Shown piece after piece: positions 53,701-61,987 of a stretch of DNA of 64,000 nt; within the stretch, counting starts at the first letter, position 1; each line of letters starts with the position of its first letter. The notes below the pieces were generated by a model. It was not told the DNA's origin, searched no databases, and saw only the letters and a program-made list of their open reading frames with translations. The stretch comes from Niabella insulamsoli. Its GTDB lineage: Bacteria > Bacteroidota > Bacteroidia > Chitinophagales > Chitinophagaceae. The translations under genes were made by a program, and so were the position numbers. The stretch is taken from NCBI RefSeq assembly GCF_039652435.2, contig NZ_CP190246.1:2480001-2544000 (forward strand), read 5' to 3'.

Positions 53701-54771
53701 TTTGGCCATTCCTGTTCCATAAATCTCGTCGCTCAAAGGATCCTGGATACTATATAAGACGATCGTTCCAATACCGGAAATAAACATAATTAACGGCAGT
53801 ATAAACTGGTCGCTGCGATAATTTTTAAGGTAAAGCGCCACATGCAATAGCCAAAACCCTAATACAAAAAATATTATATAAGTGAAAAATTCCTTTTTAA
53901 ATTCATCTGGCGTCCTTACGGTTAATACTTTATCCTGTTTGATCTGCCTATAGGCCACTCCATCCAAAAGCCTGATCTGATGCGGCTTTCCGACGAAATC
54001 AAAGCGCCTGTCGGATCCTATGGCAGCGCTACCCTTTGCTGTTCCAAAATTAAAACCGGGTTTGATCGCTGCAACGCTGTAATTACCCTCGGGCTCGAGA
54101 TTATTAAATTCATAATGCCCTTCGGCGTCGGTTCTCGCGTAAAATATCGTTTGCAGACTTTCCGGGCCCGCCGCTAAAGTATCAAAATAAATATCCGGAA
54201 AAATTTTTGTAAGCCGGATTAAAACGCCCCCTCGCTCGCCCCTGTCATCTTTAAAGCTTATGTCGCCCTCAACGCTGACGCCATCGTTGACCAGCTTCGT
54301 GTCAACCTTGGAAGGATATGGAGGCGGCGCTTTTTTTTCCTGGTCATACAAGGCACTATCCAAACCCAGGTATGCCAGAGCGTTGATGAATCTCAATTTA
54401 CCGGATTCGCTAGCCGTCTCCAAAAAAGCCGTCGCATTGATCAACAAAGGATCCTTGTTTAGCGCTCCCAGGTTGGGCAACCGGCCCTCTTCATCTACTT
54501 TTTGTTTCAGATTGCGGGTAATAAAATTAATATACTGCTGATCGGTGAAATAACCGCCCTGTTTAAAAACCCGTTCCAGGTTTTGCACTGACAAAGGCGC
54601 CGCCAGATTGACCACCGAACCGTCCTGATACCCTTTATCCGCGGCTGCAAGATCATCTTCGATATGGTTGTAATAATTCCATACCATCACCGCCAATATT
54701 ACTGTTACAAAACCCAGGAGCAGGCGTTCCACGTTGCGATCATACAATTCTATTTTCCGCTTCTTTTGCAT
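50728..54771 (-). CDS. FtsW/RodA-penicillin-binding-protein fusion (SEDS polymerase plus transpeptidase)
   Basis: 1347 residues. An N-terminal membrane helix (about 14-30) and a periplasmic part with a carboxypeptidase-regulatory-like beta domain (about 155-245) precede a SEDS module (about 290-765) with many helices. There GLGRGLSNVMPAHHTDMILQSIGEELG carries D646, matching the essential Asp of RodA. The C-terminal half is a class B PBP with SxxK at S1061-K1064 (STVK), SSN at 1111-1113 and KTG at 1276-1278. Thus glycan polymerisation and crosslinking, usually encoded by two genes, are in one chain. It sits four bases from a PP2C gene inside a kinase/FHA operon. Confidence 0.93.
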   Translation of the reverse strand: MQKKRKIELYDRNVERLLLGFVTVILAVMVWNYYNHIEDDLAAADKGYQDGSVVNLAAPLSVQNLERVFKQGGYFTDQQYINFITRNLKQKVDEEGRLPNLGALNKDPLLINATAFLETASESGKLRFINALAYLGLDSALYDQEKKAPPPYPSKVDTKLVNDGVSVEGDISFKDDRGERGGVLIRLTKIFPDIYFDTLAAGPESLQTIFYARTDAEGHYEFNNLEPEGNYSVAAIKPGFNFGTAKGSAAIGSDRRFDFVGKPHQIRLLDGVAYRQIKQDKVLTVRTPDEFKKEFFTYIIFFVLGFWLLHVALYLKNYRSDQFILPLIMFISGIGTIVLYSIQDPLSDEIYGTGMAKYAALVLGLFTVLIFVFKANPVNRFYHSQWFDPVYKWLPFAHQLKAPRGYTWLLASIGLMLLLAIFGSGPEGSGVKVNLFGLQVSELSKYLMVVFFAAYFTVNAGYFRNIPDNRWLIKNNLLMFGLLLFLLAIYAVLGDLGPAIVLCLTFLFFYSFAKEEFFEMMAAAALFGLLLFLTGKFLNTPESNYLPWLALLACAVSFGFAFFRKKYESVFFIILIISSFILLAALPFSFTERLADRNGMFANIWENQLLGGDQVAQGVWSLNSGGILGQGLGRGLSNVMPAHHTDMILQSIGEELGMVTLIALFFAFGLLVYRCILAARRTGKSFMFYLMAGVAIATMLQLILIGAGSLGLLPLTGISVPFLSKGNAGIIFTLIAFLFVLVMSNERGEAIEMEYVKKHFDNVNAYAILSFFAVVFIFTGCLIWYQLKSDEYITKPALVLNRQGAWQYSYNPRISLMLREIKAGNIYDRNGVLLATSDRALFEKNRIRLLNMGADAVLYKEQLARPQDRYYPFGSDLLFWLGDYNKEIAKEEHAAYAAEYRHFTTLRGFEVHYTSTQRTTTRFKENKFLPETTTENELSRYDYSALAPFIKAGKNSELIKAQSNKKKDIWLSMDVLMNEKINSLIQSQAPYKDFRTSVVAVNSKTGDVLASAANPSPSYKDQKLISNIQPEDYRNIYKQIFHDRMVVPRDLGLTFASRPGSTVKIIDAYAAFNQYGLDASRFNFFVYPAEVIRADEPSNVKVDMHQAIVRSSNVYFIKLANEKKLQASLFHLYDLLGMNIINRGGFNFKRPEDYNSEKYFKEWNSFLDDGRQVYFTKNRRLVNTRKRFQSHYSNIAWGQGELMATPLHLAKMSGAIANKDSLMPSRFLFRSWNEPEHLDPALPIAKHAGASNIMAGFMKEQSAKAAAATGLAVYGKTGSPERDKIIIQNGKTIRKRVTDAWYTFYVPSPKLGAPIAFTIRIEEIGNSEFAKQLAIDMLKRLKASGYF

Positions 54772-54775
54772 AATT

Positions 54776-55870
54776 TTAATAACCCGTATTATTTCTATTG
54801 ATCGTGCTGTCTCTGAAAATCGTATCTGTAGCCTGGATCAGTGTATCGCCTGCGAATAAACTATCCTGAAACGGTAAAGTGTCTTTAATGTAGATAGTGT
54901 CAACGCGGCTTTCTTTTCCCTGCATTATTTTTTTTGTTCCGGGCCAGTTGGCCAGGAATCCCGCCAGGAACACTACCGGGAGCCACCACCACCACTGTTT
55001 TTTTTTTCGGGGCGGCTTTTTATCGACAATCGTCAGCAGGCCTTCCTCTTCATTGATCGGAACTTCAATAGCCTGCTTTGACACTCGTTTTTTTGCTGCA
55101 GCCTTTTTAGAGGCGAAGCTGGCCAAAGCAACGGTGATATTATCTTTTCCACCCAAGTCGTTGGCTGCGTTGATCAACAACTGCGCTTTTTGTTTAATGT
55201 CGATATCTTGCGTCAGTATTTCTGTAATGCCCTGCTTATTGAGCAAATCGGTGAGGCCGTCCGTACAAAACAAAACGAAGTCGCCGGGAAGAAAACTATG
55301 TTCAAAAAAATCAAAATAATTGTCTTTATCACCAGCATCAATCTGATACTCGCCCAGCATTTTACTGATCTCATTCCTGTTGGGATGATGCATCGCCTCA
55401 GTTTCCGTCAGGTATCCGCTGTCTTCTTTAAAACCTACCACCGAGTGGTCTTTGGTAATCTTAATCAGTTCGCCATTACGAAAAACATAACCACGGCTGT
55501 CGCCCACATGCGCCACATACATCAGCTCTTTTTCACTGTCGAGCATGGCGACAGAAGCCACGCAGCTCATTCTCGGAAGGTTGGAGGCCGCGCGTTGTTC
55601 GTGAATAGTGTTGTTGGCATTGATAAACGCTTCTCTTAATAATTGTAGCGGAGCGCCAAAACTGAAATTTTGTAAATAATTTTCGATCGTTGTTTTGGCA
55701 ATTGCAGAAGCTTCTTCGCCGCCATCATAGCCGCCGACGCCATCAATGGCGCCGATTAGCGCCAAACTGCTTTTCGACCAAAGCGGCTGCAACCAAACGA
55801 AATTGTCTTCGTTATTATCGCGCCGCCGGCCGATATCCGTCTGCACATGAGAAAAAATAGTCCCGCTCAT
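54776..55870 (-). CDS. PP2C-family Ser/Thr phosphatase, membrane-anchored
   Basis: 364 residues. The PPM core (about 1-255) is complete: DIGRRRDNNEDNF, AIDGVGGYDGGE, YVAHVGDSRGYVFRNG, LFCTDGLTDLL and GGKDNITVALA, which supply the metal-binding aspartates. A basic linker with KKPPRKKK leads to a membrane helix (about 291-310) opened by four Trp, then a 50-residue periplasmic tail. This is the layout of actinobacterial PstP. It should reverse the action of the two operon kinases. The gene abuts the FtsW-PBP fusion with a four-base gap. Confidence 0.92.
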   Translation of the reverse strand: MSGTIFSHVQTDIGRRRDNNEDNFVWLQPLWSKSSLALIGAIDGVGGYDGGEEASAIAKTTIENYLQNFSFGAPLQLLREAFINANNTIHEQRAASNLPRMSCVASVAMLDSEKELMYVAHVGDSRGYVFRNGELIKITKDHSVVGFKEDSGYLTETEAMHHPNRNEISKMLGEYQIDAGDKDNYFDFFEHSFLPGDFVLFCTDGLTDLLNKQGITEILTQDIDIKQKAQLLINAANDLGGKDNITVALASFASKKAAAKKRVSKQAIEVPINEEEGLLTIVDKKPPRKKKQWWWWLPVVFLAGFLANWPGTKKIMQGKESRVDTIYIKDTLPFQDSLFAGDTLIQATDTIFRDSTINRNNTGY

Positions 55871-55957
55871 TTTTTTGTTTTTGTTTGCAGATAAAAAACA
55901 AGTGCTATAAATAAAATGAATAAAACCTGGATCATTTTTAATGATTAAAATGAAGGG

Positions 55958-56896
55958 TTATACTTCCGCTTTGAAATCCAATTGAAAAATACCACACACA
56001 ATTGTTGAATCATTCTTTAACGGATGCCACACCGGCGACTCGCCAATACGGCTCAGTTCCAGCTTTTGTTCGTTTACAAATGCATCTGCAAAAAGCGCCA
56101 CATAAAATAGTCTCGATCCTTCTTCATATTTAATCATCACATGTTCTTTCTGAAGGCTGCCGCTGGGCTCGTTGATGCAGAGCAGCGTAGCCGTGCTGGT
56201 CAGCCCTTCCACCGCTTTTGTAATTTTCAATTGCTTTTCGCGCATCGGAAAACTGTAGCGCTGCTTGTTGATGACAAACTGAATGGTGGCCAGCTTATCT
56301 TTTTTTGCCGAGGTCGAGCTATTGGCGTTTACCGCCGATGCCTCCACTGCAAAAAGATCTTTATTAAATTTCACGCGAAAATGGCCTTTCGACAAAATAT
56401 CAATATTGGCAAAAGTGTTGGGATTTAAATCGTATTTGGAGTATTTCGAATGCTTGGTACTTACCGAAACCTTGATCTGTTCGCTCGACAGCTCCATCCA
56501 CGATTTCTCGGATGTAGGCGCGCTTACCACCTGCACCGAACCCGGCTCAATGTCGCTATTGTCGATGCCTTTTTCAGCCGGGCAATATTGAAAGTCCCAG
56601 AAACTGCCGATGGGGTCATATCTCGGGTATTGATTTTTTTTCTCATTGATATAAGCGTAAAACTCATCAAGAATCCCTTCGGTAATGCCCGCCAGCCGAA
56701 GCTCCGCATGGTGATAGTCTTCGGGCCTCATTAAGATTAGGTAACTGCAGTCATACATCATCCGCTTATTGAAAGATTCGCGTTCGATCGTTTCTTTAAA
56801 AGACGACACAACCTGATCGACCAGCGTTTGATTGGTTAATCTTCTTTCATCCTGATCTTCGTCAGGCAGCAGCCATTTCTTTATCTTACTAAGCAT
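55958..56896 (-). CDS. Unknown protein of the kinase operon, possibly a degenerate FHA protein
   Basis: 312 residues, no signal peptide or membrane segment. An N-terminal helical part (about 1-90, KKWLLPDEDQDERRL... with a basic start similar in style to the FHA protein at 49818) precedes a beta-rich C-terminus. A segment LQKEHVMIKYEEG resembles the Ser-x-x-His strand of FHA domains, but the Gly-Arg and Ser residues for phosphothreonine binding are missing. It lies 38 bases behind the kinase gene and 87 before the phosphatase gene. It is probably an adaptor in the same pathway, but function is not assigned. Confidence 0.6.
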   Translation of the reverse strand: MLSKIKKWLLPDEDQDERRLTNQTLVDQVVSSFKETIERESFNKRMMYDCSYLILMRPEDYHHAELRLAGITEGILDEFYAYINEKKNQYPRYDPIGSFWDFQYCPAEKGIDNSDIEPGSVQVVSAPTSEKSWMELSSEQIKVSVSTKHSKYSKYDLNPNTFANIDILSKGHFRVKFNKDLFAVEASAVNANSSTSAKKDKLATIQFVINKQRYSFPMREKQLKITKAVEGLTSTATLLCINEPSGSLQKEHVMIKYEEGSRLFYVALFADAFVNEQKLELSRIGESPVWHPLKNDSTIVCGIFQLDFKAEV

Positions 56897-56934
56897 TTTT
56901 ATTAAAATTTTCTAAATTCTTGTGGACTGAAGAA

Positions 56935-58476
56935 TTATATTTTTTCGATCCTTCTTTCGACGATTCTTTCAATTTTATTATTCTCATCGATGATGACGGA
57001 TACGTCTATATTATAAGAAATCCAATCATCTGCTTCGTTCTGCTTGATATGGTATAACATATTAAAATCGACATACGATTTCCCGTTCTCGTTATGCGTA
57101 AATACATAAGACTGGTTGTTGATCTCAGCTTCCGTAAACCGCCATTTTCCATGATATCCCTCACATTCGGCTTCAATTGTTTTAAGCGGCACATTCGACT
57201 TATTATAATATTGCTTTACTGTGTTATTAAAAAAACGGGATAAGCCGCCGCAGTTACTTCTTTGCTGATAATAACTTCGAATAAAATCTTTGATGGCAGC
57301 CTCCTTCTGTTCGAGATCAACGCTTACAATCACCTGATCGTTGCTGCCATCCTCGCCCGCGGAATTGATCGTATCCGCCGGAGGTATCACTGGCGCTTCT
57401 TCCTTTTTTGGCGTTTGCTTTTTGGTGGTGCTCGCCTTGCGTTGATTGGCCGGCTGTGTTTGCTGCGTGCCTTCGTCCTGTTTCAGATAATTTGTAATCT
57501 TGTCTTTATTCAGAGCGAATGCAATCAAACCCAAGATCACCGCAATGGGAAAAAATAAATAAAATAAACGGCGGCCGGCCGGCTTAGGCTGCACATATAC
57601 TTGGGTATTGCTCTTTTCAGCAGAGGGCCGTTGTTGCTGGATGACGGTTGCTTCAGCCGGATCAATATACAAGGTACTTTCAGCTGCTTCGGCCTCAGGC
57701 AAATCTATCTTATGCAGCTCGGGCCTATCTTCCGGCTTTTTATGAAAATAAGCCGGAAGCAGCGTTTGCCAGGGCGCGTCTAAAGCGGAAAGGTCTATCG
57801 GCTTTCTTACAATGCTTTCCTGTATTTCAAAATCAGAAATTTTGGAACTATCATAAGGCGGTTGACCGGTCACCAGGTGATAAAAAGTGACGGCTAAAGA
57901 ATAGGCATCCGTTTTTCCTGTGAGATTTTTTACGTCATAAACCTGCTCCGGGCTCATGTACATCAACGTTCCCATTCTTGACCCGGTTTGTGTAACGGTG
58001 ATATTATCTTTGATTTTAGCAACACCAAAATCGAGCAGTTTAATATTGCCGTTTTCTGTGACGAACAAGTTAGCGGGTTTAATATCGCGATGCACGATGC
58101 CCTTTCTATGCGTGTATTGCAAAGCGTCGACAGTATCATTCCACCAGGCCATCAATTGCTCATTGCTGAAGCGTTCGCCATGCTTCATCCTTTTACTCAA
58201 ATCCTGGCCCTCCAGGTATTCCATTACCATGCAGGGCCGGCCGTCAATTTCGCCCAAATCCAGGATATTTCTGATAGCAGGATGATTTAAACGCACCATA
58301 AGCCTGGCTTCATTTTGAAAGCGCGCCACGATCTCCGGATCATCACAAAATTTCGCTCTGAGTATTTTAACCGCCGCCGGCTTTTGAAGGTAGTTTTCTG
58401 CATACCAAACATCGGCCATGCCTCCGTCGCCCAGCTTATATTTTAGCACATATCCGTTAATACCCTTATTTTCCAT
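56935..58476 (-). CDS. Transmembrane Ser/Thr protein kinase (PknB-like)
   Basis: 513 residues. The kinase domain (about 9-265) is canonical: LGDGGMADVWYA, K37 in AVKIL, HRDIKPANL with D131, LLDFGVAKI, GTLMYMSPEQ. A Thr-rich juxtamembrane stretch (about 268-300, STLYIDPAEATV) could be phosphorylated and read by FHA domains. A membrane helix (about 303-322) follows, then a Lys/Pro/Gln-rich linker and a periplasmic domain (about 395-513) of NTF2-like look, without PASTA repeats. It is the first gene of the operon and most likely senses a wall or envelope cue. Confidence 0.93.
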   Translation of the reverse strand: MENKGINGYVLKYKLGDGGMADVWYAENYLQKPAAVKILRAKFCDDPEIVARFQNEARLMVRLNHPAIRNILDLGEIDGRPCMVMEYLEGQDLSKRMKHGERFSNEQLMAWWNDTVDALQYTHRKGIVHRDIKPANLFVTENGNIKLLDFGVAKIKDNITVTQTGSRMGTLMYMSPEQVYDVKNLTGKTDAYSLAVTFYHLVTGQPPYDSSKISDFEIQESIVRKPIDLSALDAPWQTLLPAYFHKKPEDRPELHKIDLPEAEAAESTLYIDPAEATVIQQQRPSAEKSNTQVYVQPKPAGRRLFYLFFPIAVILGLIAFALNKDKITNYLKQDEGTQQTQPANQRKASTTKKQTPKKEEAPVIPPADTINSAGEDGSNDQVIVSVDLEQKEAAIKDFIRSYYQQRSNCGGLSRFFNNTVKQYYNKSNVPLKTIEAECEGYHGKWRFTEAEINNQSYVFTHNENGKSYVDFNMLYHIKQNEADDWISYNIDVSVIIDENNKIERIVERRIEKI

Positions 58477-58654
58477 TCATCTAAAACCTTGAAGTGATGA
58501 TAAATATATCACGATTTTTGTTCGGGATGCTCTACTTTTAATTCCGCTACAACGGCCTTTTAACCTTTAAAGCTACAGCGCGAAGCTAAATTTTATCTTA
58601 AAAAATACTAAAAAACGGTAAATATCAGGCTAAAATCGGCGAAAAAAGCTTTCT

Positions 58655-59503
58655 ATGCAATGGGACTTCCTTTTTGAACATTTAAAACTTTCCGTTACCG
58701 GACTCGAAAAGGTCAGTGGCGGCGATATTAATGAGGCGTTCCGGGTCGTTACCGCTTCGCGGGATTATTTTTTAAAGGTCAATGATGCCGCCCGTTTTCC
58801 CGATCTGTTTTTGCGCGAAGCTGAAGGCCTGGAAAAATTACGCGCCTGTAAAATGCTGCACATTCCGAAAGTAATGGGATATGGTGCGGTTGGCGGGCTG
58901 CAATATTTGCTGTTGGAATGGTGCGGACATGGACAACCATCGCGCAATGCGCAGCAATGCTTAGGAGCGGGTTTAGCAGCGCTTCATCGCATAACGGCCC
59001 CCTCTTTTGGCTTCGAAACAGATAACTATATCGGCTCGTTGCCACAGATCAACCAACCATCAGAAAGCTGGCCCGCATTTTATGCGCAATATCGGATTTT
59101 GCCCTTAGCGGCGCAGCTACGATCTTCGGGCGACCTTAATTCGACGGACATCAAACGGATTGAAAAATGTTGTCTTGCTTTTGCAGAAATTTTTCCTGAA
59201 GAGCCGCCCGCGCTTCTACATGGCGATTTGTGGAGCGGCAACTATATCATCGGAGCTGAAGGCGATGCATTCTTAATCGACCCCGCCGTTTATTTCGGGC
59301 ATCGGGAAATGGACATTGGCATGACCCGGTTATTCGGCGGCTTTTCGAACGACTTTTATGAAGCCTACCACCACGCCTATCCGTTGCAAAGCGGCTGGCA
59401 GCACAGGATTACCTATACCCAGCTTTATCCACTGCTGGTGCATGCCCTACTGTTTGGAGGCGCGTACACGGGACGTGTAAAAAAGATAATCAGCCAATTT
59501 TAA
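58655..59503 (+). CDS. Fructosamine/ketosamine-3-kinase family protein
   Basis: 282 residues. VSGGDINEAFRV at the N-terminus, YFLKVND with the ATP-binding Lys, LLLEW hinge, LHRITAPSFGFETDNYIGSLPQIN (signature of the family), HGDLWSGNYI catalytic loop and FLIDPAVYFGHREMDIGM are all present. These kinases phosphorylate sugar adducts on proteins to start deglycation. It is divergent from the kinase operon across 178 bases. A PH-domain gene follows after 28 bases. Confidence 0.93.
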   Translation: MQWDFLFEHLKLSVTGLEKVSGGDINEAFRVVTASRDYFLKVNDAARFPDLFLREAEGLEKLRACKMLHIPKVMGYGAVGGLQYLLLEWCGHGQPSRNAQQCLGAGLAALHRITAPSFGFETDNYIGSLPQINQPSESWPAFYAQYRILPLAAQLRSSGDLNSTDIKRIEKCCLAFAEIFPEEPPALLHGDLWSGNYIIGAEGDAFLIDPAVYFGHREMDIGMTRLFGGFSNDFYEAYHHAYPLQSGWQHRITYTQLYPLLVHALLFGGAYTGRVKKIISQF

Positions 59504-59531
59504 TGTACCTTAGAATTATTATTTCTATCTT

Positions 59532-59948
59532 ATGATGATCGTTTATAAAACCCGCGCCAGCCCGCTGATTAAACTGATGTTTGGCATTTTACTCGTTTTG
59601 ATGACTGTGATCGCGGCGATTGAAAAAAGTATGGCCCTGGTTGCTGTTACAGCGGGTTTTTGCCTGCTGGTATTATATATTTTTTACGCCACCCATTATA
59701 CAATTTATGAAGGCAGGCTGACCATTAAAAGCGGTTTCCTTTTTCGCGAAACCATCGATATTGAATCAATCAAAAAGGTAACCAGGAAGAGGAAGCATCT
59801 TTTTAGCGGGCCCGGGTTTTCAATTGACCGGCTCATCATTGAATATGGAGTGCATGGTTGCGTCATCATTTCTCCCAGTCAGCAAAAAGCCTTTGTGGCG
59901 CATTTGAAAAAAAACAATCCCGATATTACCTTTATAAATTTGGATTAA
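59532..59948 (+). CDS. Bacterial PH-domain membrane protein
   Basis: 138 residues with two N-terminal membrane helices (about 12-30 and 33-52) and a cytoplasmic bacterial PH-like domain (about 55-138: YTIYEGRLTIKSGFLFRETIDIESIKKVTRK, VIISPSQQKAFVAHLKK). Members are common and poorly understood. Its 3' end overlaps that of the convergent histidine kinase gene by four bases. Confidence 0.8.
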   Translation: MMIVYKTRASPLIKLMFGILLVLMTVIAAIEKSMALVAVTAGFCLLVLYIFYATHYTIYEGRLTIKSGFLFRETIDIESIKKVTRKRKHLFSGPGFSIDRLIIEYGVHGCVIISPSQQKAFVAHLKKNNPDITFINLD

Positions 59949-61834
59949 ACAGCGTGCAAAACATTAAGTTTGCTGGCCTCTACGTCGAGTATAATCTCGG
60001 TACCGAGCCCCGGCGCTGATTTGATTTGAAGATCGGCGTTGATTTGGGCGGCCCTGGCTTTTAGATTTTTGAGGCCATTGCGATTGGTCAGCTTGCATGG
60101 ATCAAAACCTTTTCCATTATCCTTTACGATGAAACGCAGGCTGCCCTCGTTGGCAATGGCGGTTACAGAAGCGAAGGTGCATTCGGCATATTTCACCAGA
60201 TTGTTTACCGACTCTTTTATAATCAGAAAAATATTCCTTCTCGCCTCCATCGGTAACGCTATTTCAGAAATGGCTTCCGGAAAGTCGATTTCAAAATCTA
60301 TATTTTTAGATTCAAACAACGGCACGGAGAATTCACTGATATGCATGCCCAGGTTGCTGAATTTGTCGTTACTGGGCTTTACAAGCCAGATAATATCGTC
60401 CAGCGCTTCGAGCGTGTCTTTGGCATTAGCCTCAATTTTGGCCAGCAGGTCAGGCGAATCATTGCCTTCCTTGCGCAGTAGTTCGCTAAAAATGTGGATA
60501 CTGCTTAAAGAAGAGCCCATGTCATCGTGCAAATCTGAAGCGATCTGAGACCTGATCTCCAGCTCCCGCTGAAGTGAGCGGTTTCTTTCAAGCAATCTGT
60601 TTCTTAAATAGTATAAAATTCCGGATACCAATAACAAACAAAACAAAATCAGACTACCTGCCATGATAATGTTTTTGTTCCGGTCGTCGCGCTCCAGCAA
60701 TGCGATCTTATCCTGATGATAAGCCACTTCTTTACCCCGCAGCGACTGCGCGTTTTTAGTGTTGATCATACTGTCGGAAAGCGATTTATAAAGATTGCTG
60801 TAATTATACGCCAATTTATAATCCTGTTGCCCCTCGGCAGTTTTCATGAGGCCAAAATAAGCGCTCTTCGATTCGGCTACGGAACCAATAGCCGAAGCAA
60901 TTTGCAGGCTGCTGTCAAACATCTGTTTGGCCATTGCATAATTTTGATTTTCCAGGTGAGCGCTGGCTATATTATTGTAACTATTGGCAATAAATATCTT
61001 ATCGCCAAGTTTTATATTGATGGGTAAAGCCCGTTCGTAAAGTGCCAGGGCGCGGTCTACCTTTCCTTCTTTAAGCAAAATATTTCCAAGGCTGTTATAG
61101 CAAATGGCGATGCCTTTATTGTCGTTTCTACGTTCGTTATATTGCAGGGCCCTTCCATAATAGGCCCAGGCAGAATCCTTAATACCCAAACGATCGTAGC
61201 ATTCGCCCATGTTTTGCAGGTTAATAGCGATGCCTCTTTCGTTCTTCGCTTTTATAGCAATGGGCATACACTGCTTGAAATAGTTGATCGCCGCGTTGTA
61301 ATTACCCTGTGCCAGATGAATATTGCCAATACTATTGAGAGCAATGGTCACGCTGTAATCGTCACCCACTTTTTCCGACAATTTAAGCGCGCTCATCAAA
61401 TAGTCTAACGCGGTATTATAATCGTCCATGCGCCGGTAGGCAACGCCGAGATTATTGTAGGCTTTGATTTCTTCGTGGGTATTGTTTTGATTTTTGGCAA
61501 ACTTCAGTGCCTTGAGGTGCAGGTCGATTGCATCCGTATATTCAGACAGTTCACGCTTATAAAATCCGTAAGAATTATAAAGCAGCGGTTCGGCTTCCTT
61601 ATACTTAAAGCGATTGACCAGCCGAAAGGCTTCTTCGTACAACATTCCGCGGGAAGGGTCTTGCCAATTCTTTTCAACATAACTCAGAATGGAATCGACT
61701 TTTTCTTTGCCGTCGGGTAACAACAATAGCCGATGGGTGGTTTGCTGAGATTGGGAGGGCAGAAACACGAGAAGCATTAAAGCCAGAAAGCTTGTACCCA
61801 AGGCGCCGGTATTTCTTTTTTTGAGAAGACTCAT
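59945..61834 (-). CDS. TPR-containing sensor histidine kinase (HisKA_3 type)
   Basis: 629 residues. The signal peptide is about 1-30. A periplasmic region of about eight TPR repeats (about 60-370; repeated ALNSIGNIHLAQGNYNAAI-type units) leads to a membrane helix (about 388-408). A coiled linker follows, then a NarL-type phospho-acceptor site SDLHDDMGSSLS with H436, and an HATPase domain with N-box IKESVNNLVKYA and DNGKGF. Kinases of this type pair with LuxR/NarL regulators; none is encoded nearby. The signal is unknown. Confidence 0.92.
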   Translation of the reverse strand: MSLLKKRNTGALGTSFLALMLLVFLPSQSQQTTHRLLLLPDGKEKVDSILSYVEKNWQDPSRGMLYEEAFRLVNRFKYKEAEPLLYNSYGFYKRELSEYTDAIDLHLKALKFAKNQNNTHEEIKAYNNLGVAYRRMDDYNTALDYLMSALKLSEKVGDDYSVTIALNSIGNIHLAQGNYNAAINYFKQCMPIAIKAKNERGIAINLQNMGECYDRLGIKDSAWAYYGRALQYNERRNDNKGIAICYNSLGNILLKEGKVDRALALYERALPINIKLGDKIFIANSYNNIASAHLENQNYAMAKQMFDSSLQIASAIGSVAESKSAYFGLMKTAEGQQDYKLAYNYSNLYKSLSDSMINTKNAQSLRGKEVAYHQDKIALLERDDRNKNIIMAGSLILFCLLLVSGILYYLRNRLLERNRSLQRELEIRSQIASDLHDDMGSSLSSIHIFSELLRKEGNDSPDLLAKIEANAKDTLEALDDIIWLVKPSNDKFSNLGMHISEFSVPLFESKNIDFEIDFPEAISEIALPMEARRNIFLIIKESVNNLVKYAECTFASVTAIANEGSLRFIVKDNGKGFDPCKLTNRNGLKNLKARAAQINADLQIKSAPGLGTEIILDVEASKLNVLHAV

Positions 61835-61939
61835 GACTTAGTTTCAATTTGAAATTTTCTCAAGAGTTAGCCAGCTATATGCTTCAAACAAATTTATCGA
61901 TATTTTTTTAATAGCCGTGGAATATGACAACAAACAAAA

Positions 61940-61963
61940 AAAGACCCTCGACAAAGGGTCTTT
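61940..61963 (-). terminator. Terminator of the aminotransferase gene
   Basis: AAAGACCCT and AGGGTCTTT form a perfect 9-bp stem with a six-base loop; the minus strand continues with T5 or more. It is 25 bases after the aminotransferase stop. Confidence 0.85.
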
Positions 61964-61987
61964 GGTATACATTCTTTTAATTTTTGC

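Noticed and set aside
60039..60548. 169-codon plus-strand frame opposite the TPR histidine kinase
   Set aside because: It is antisense to the conserved kinase catalytic region; no independent evidence of coding.
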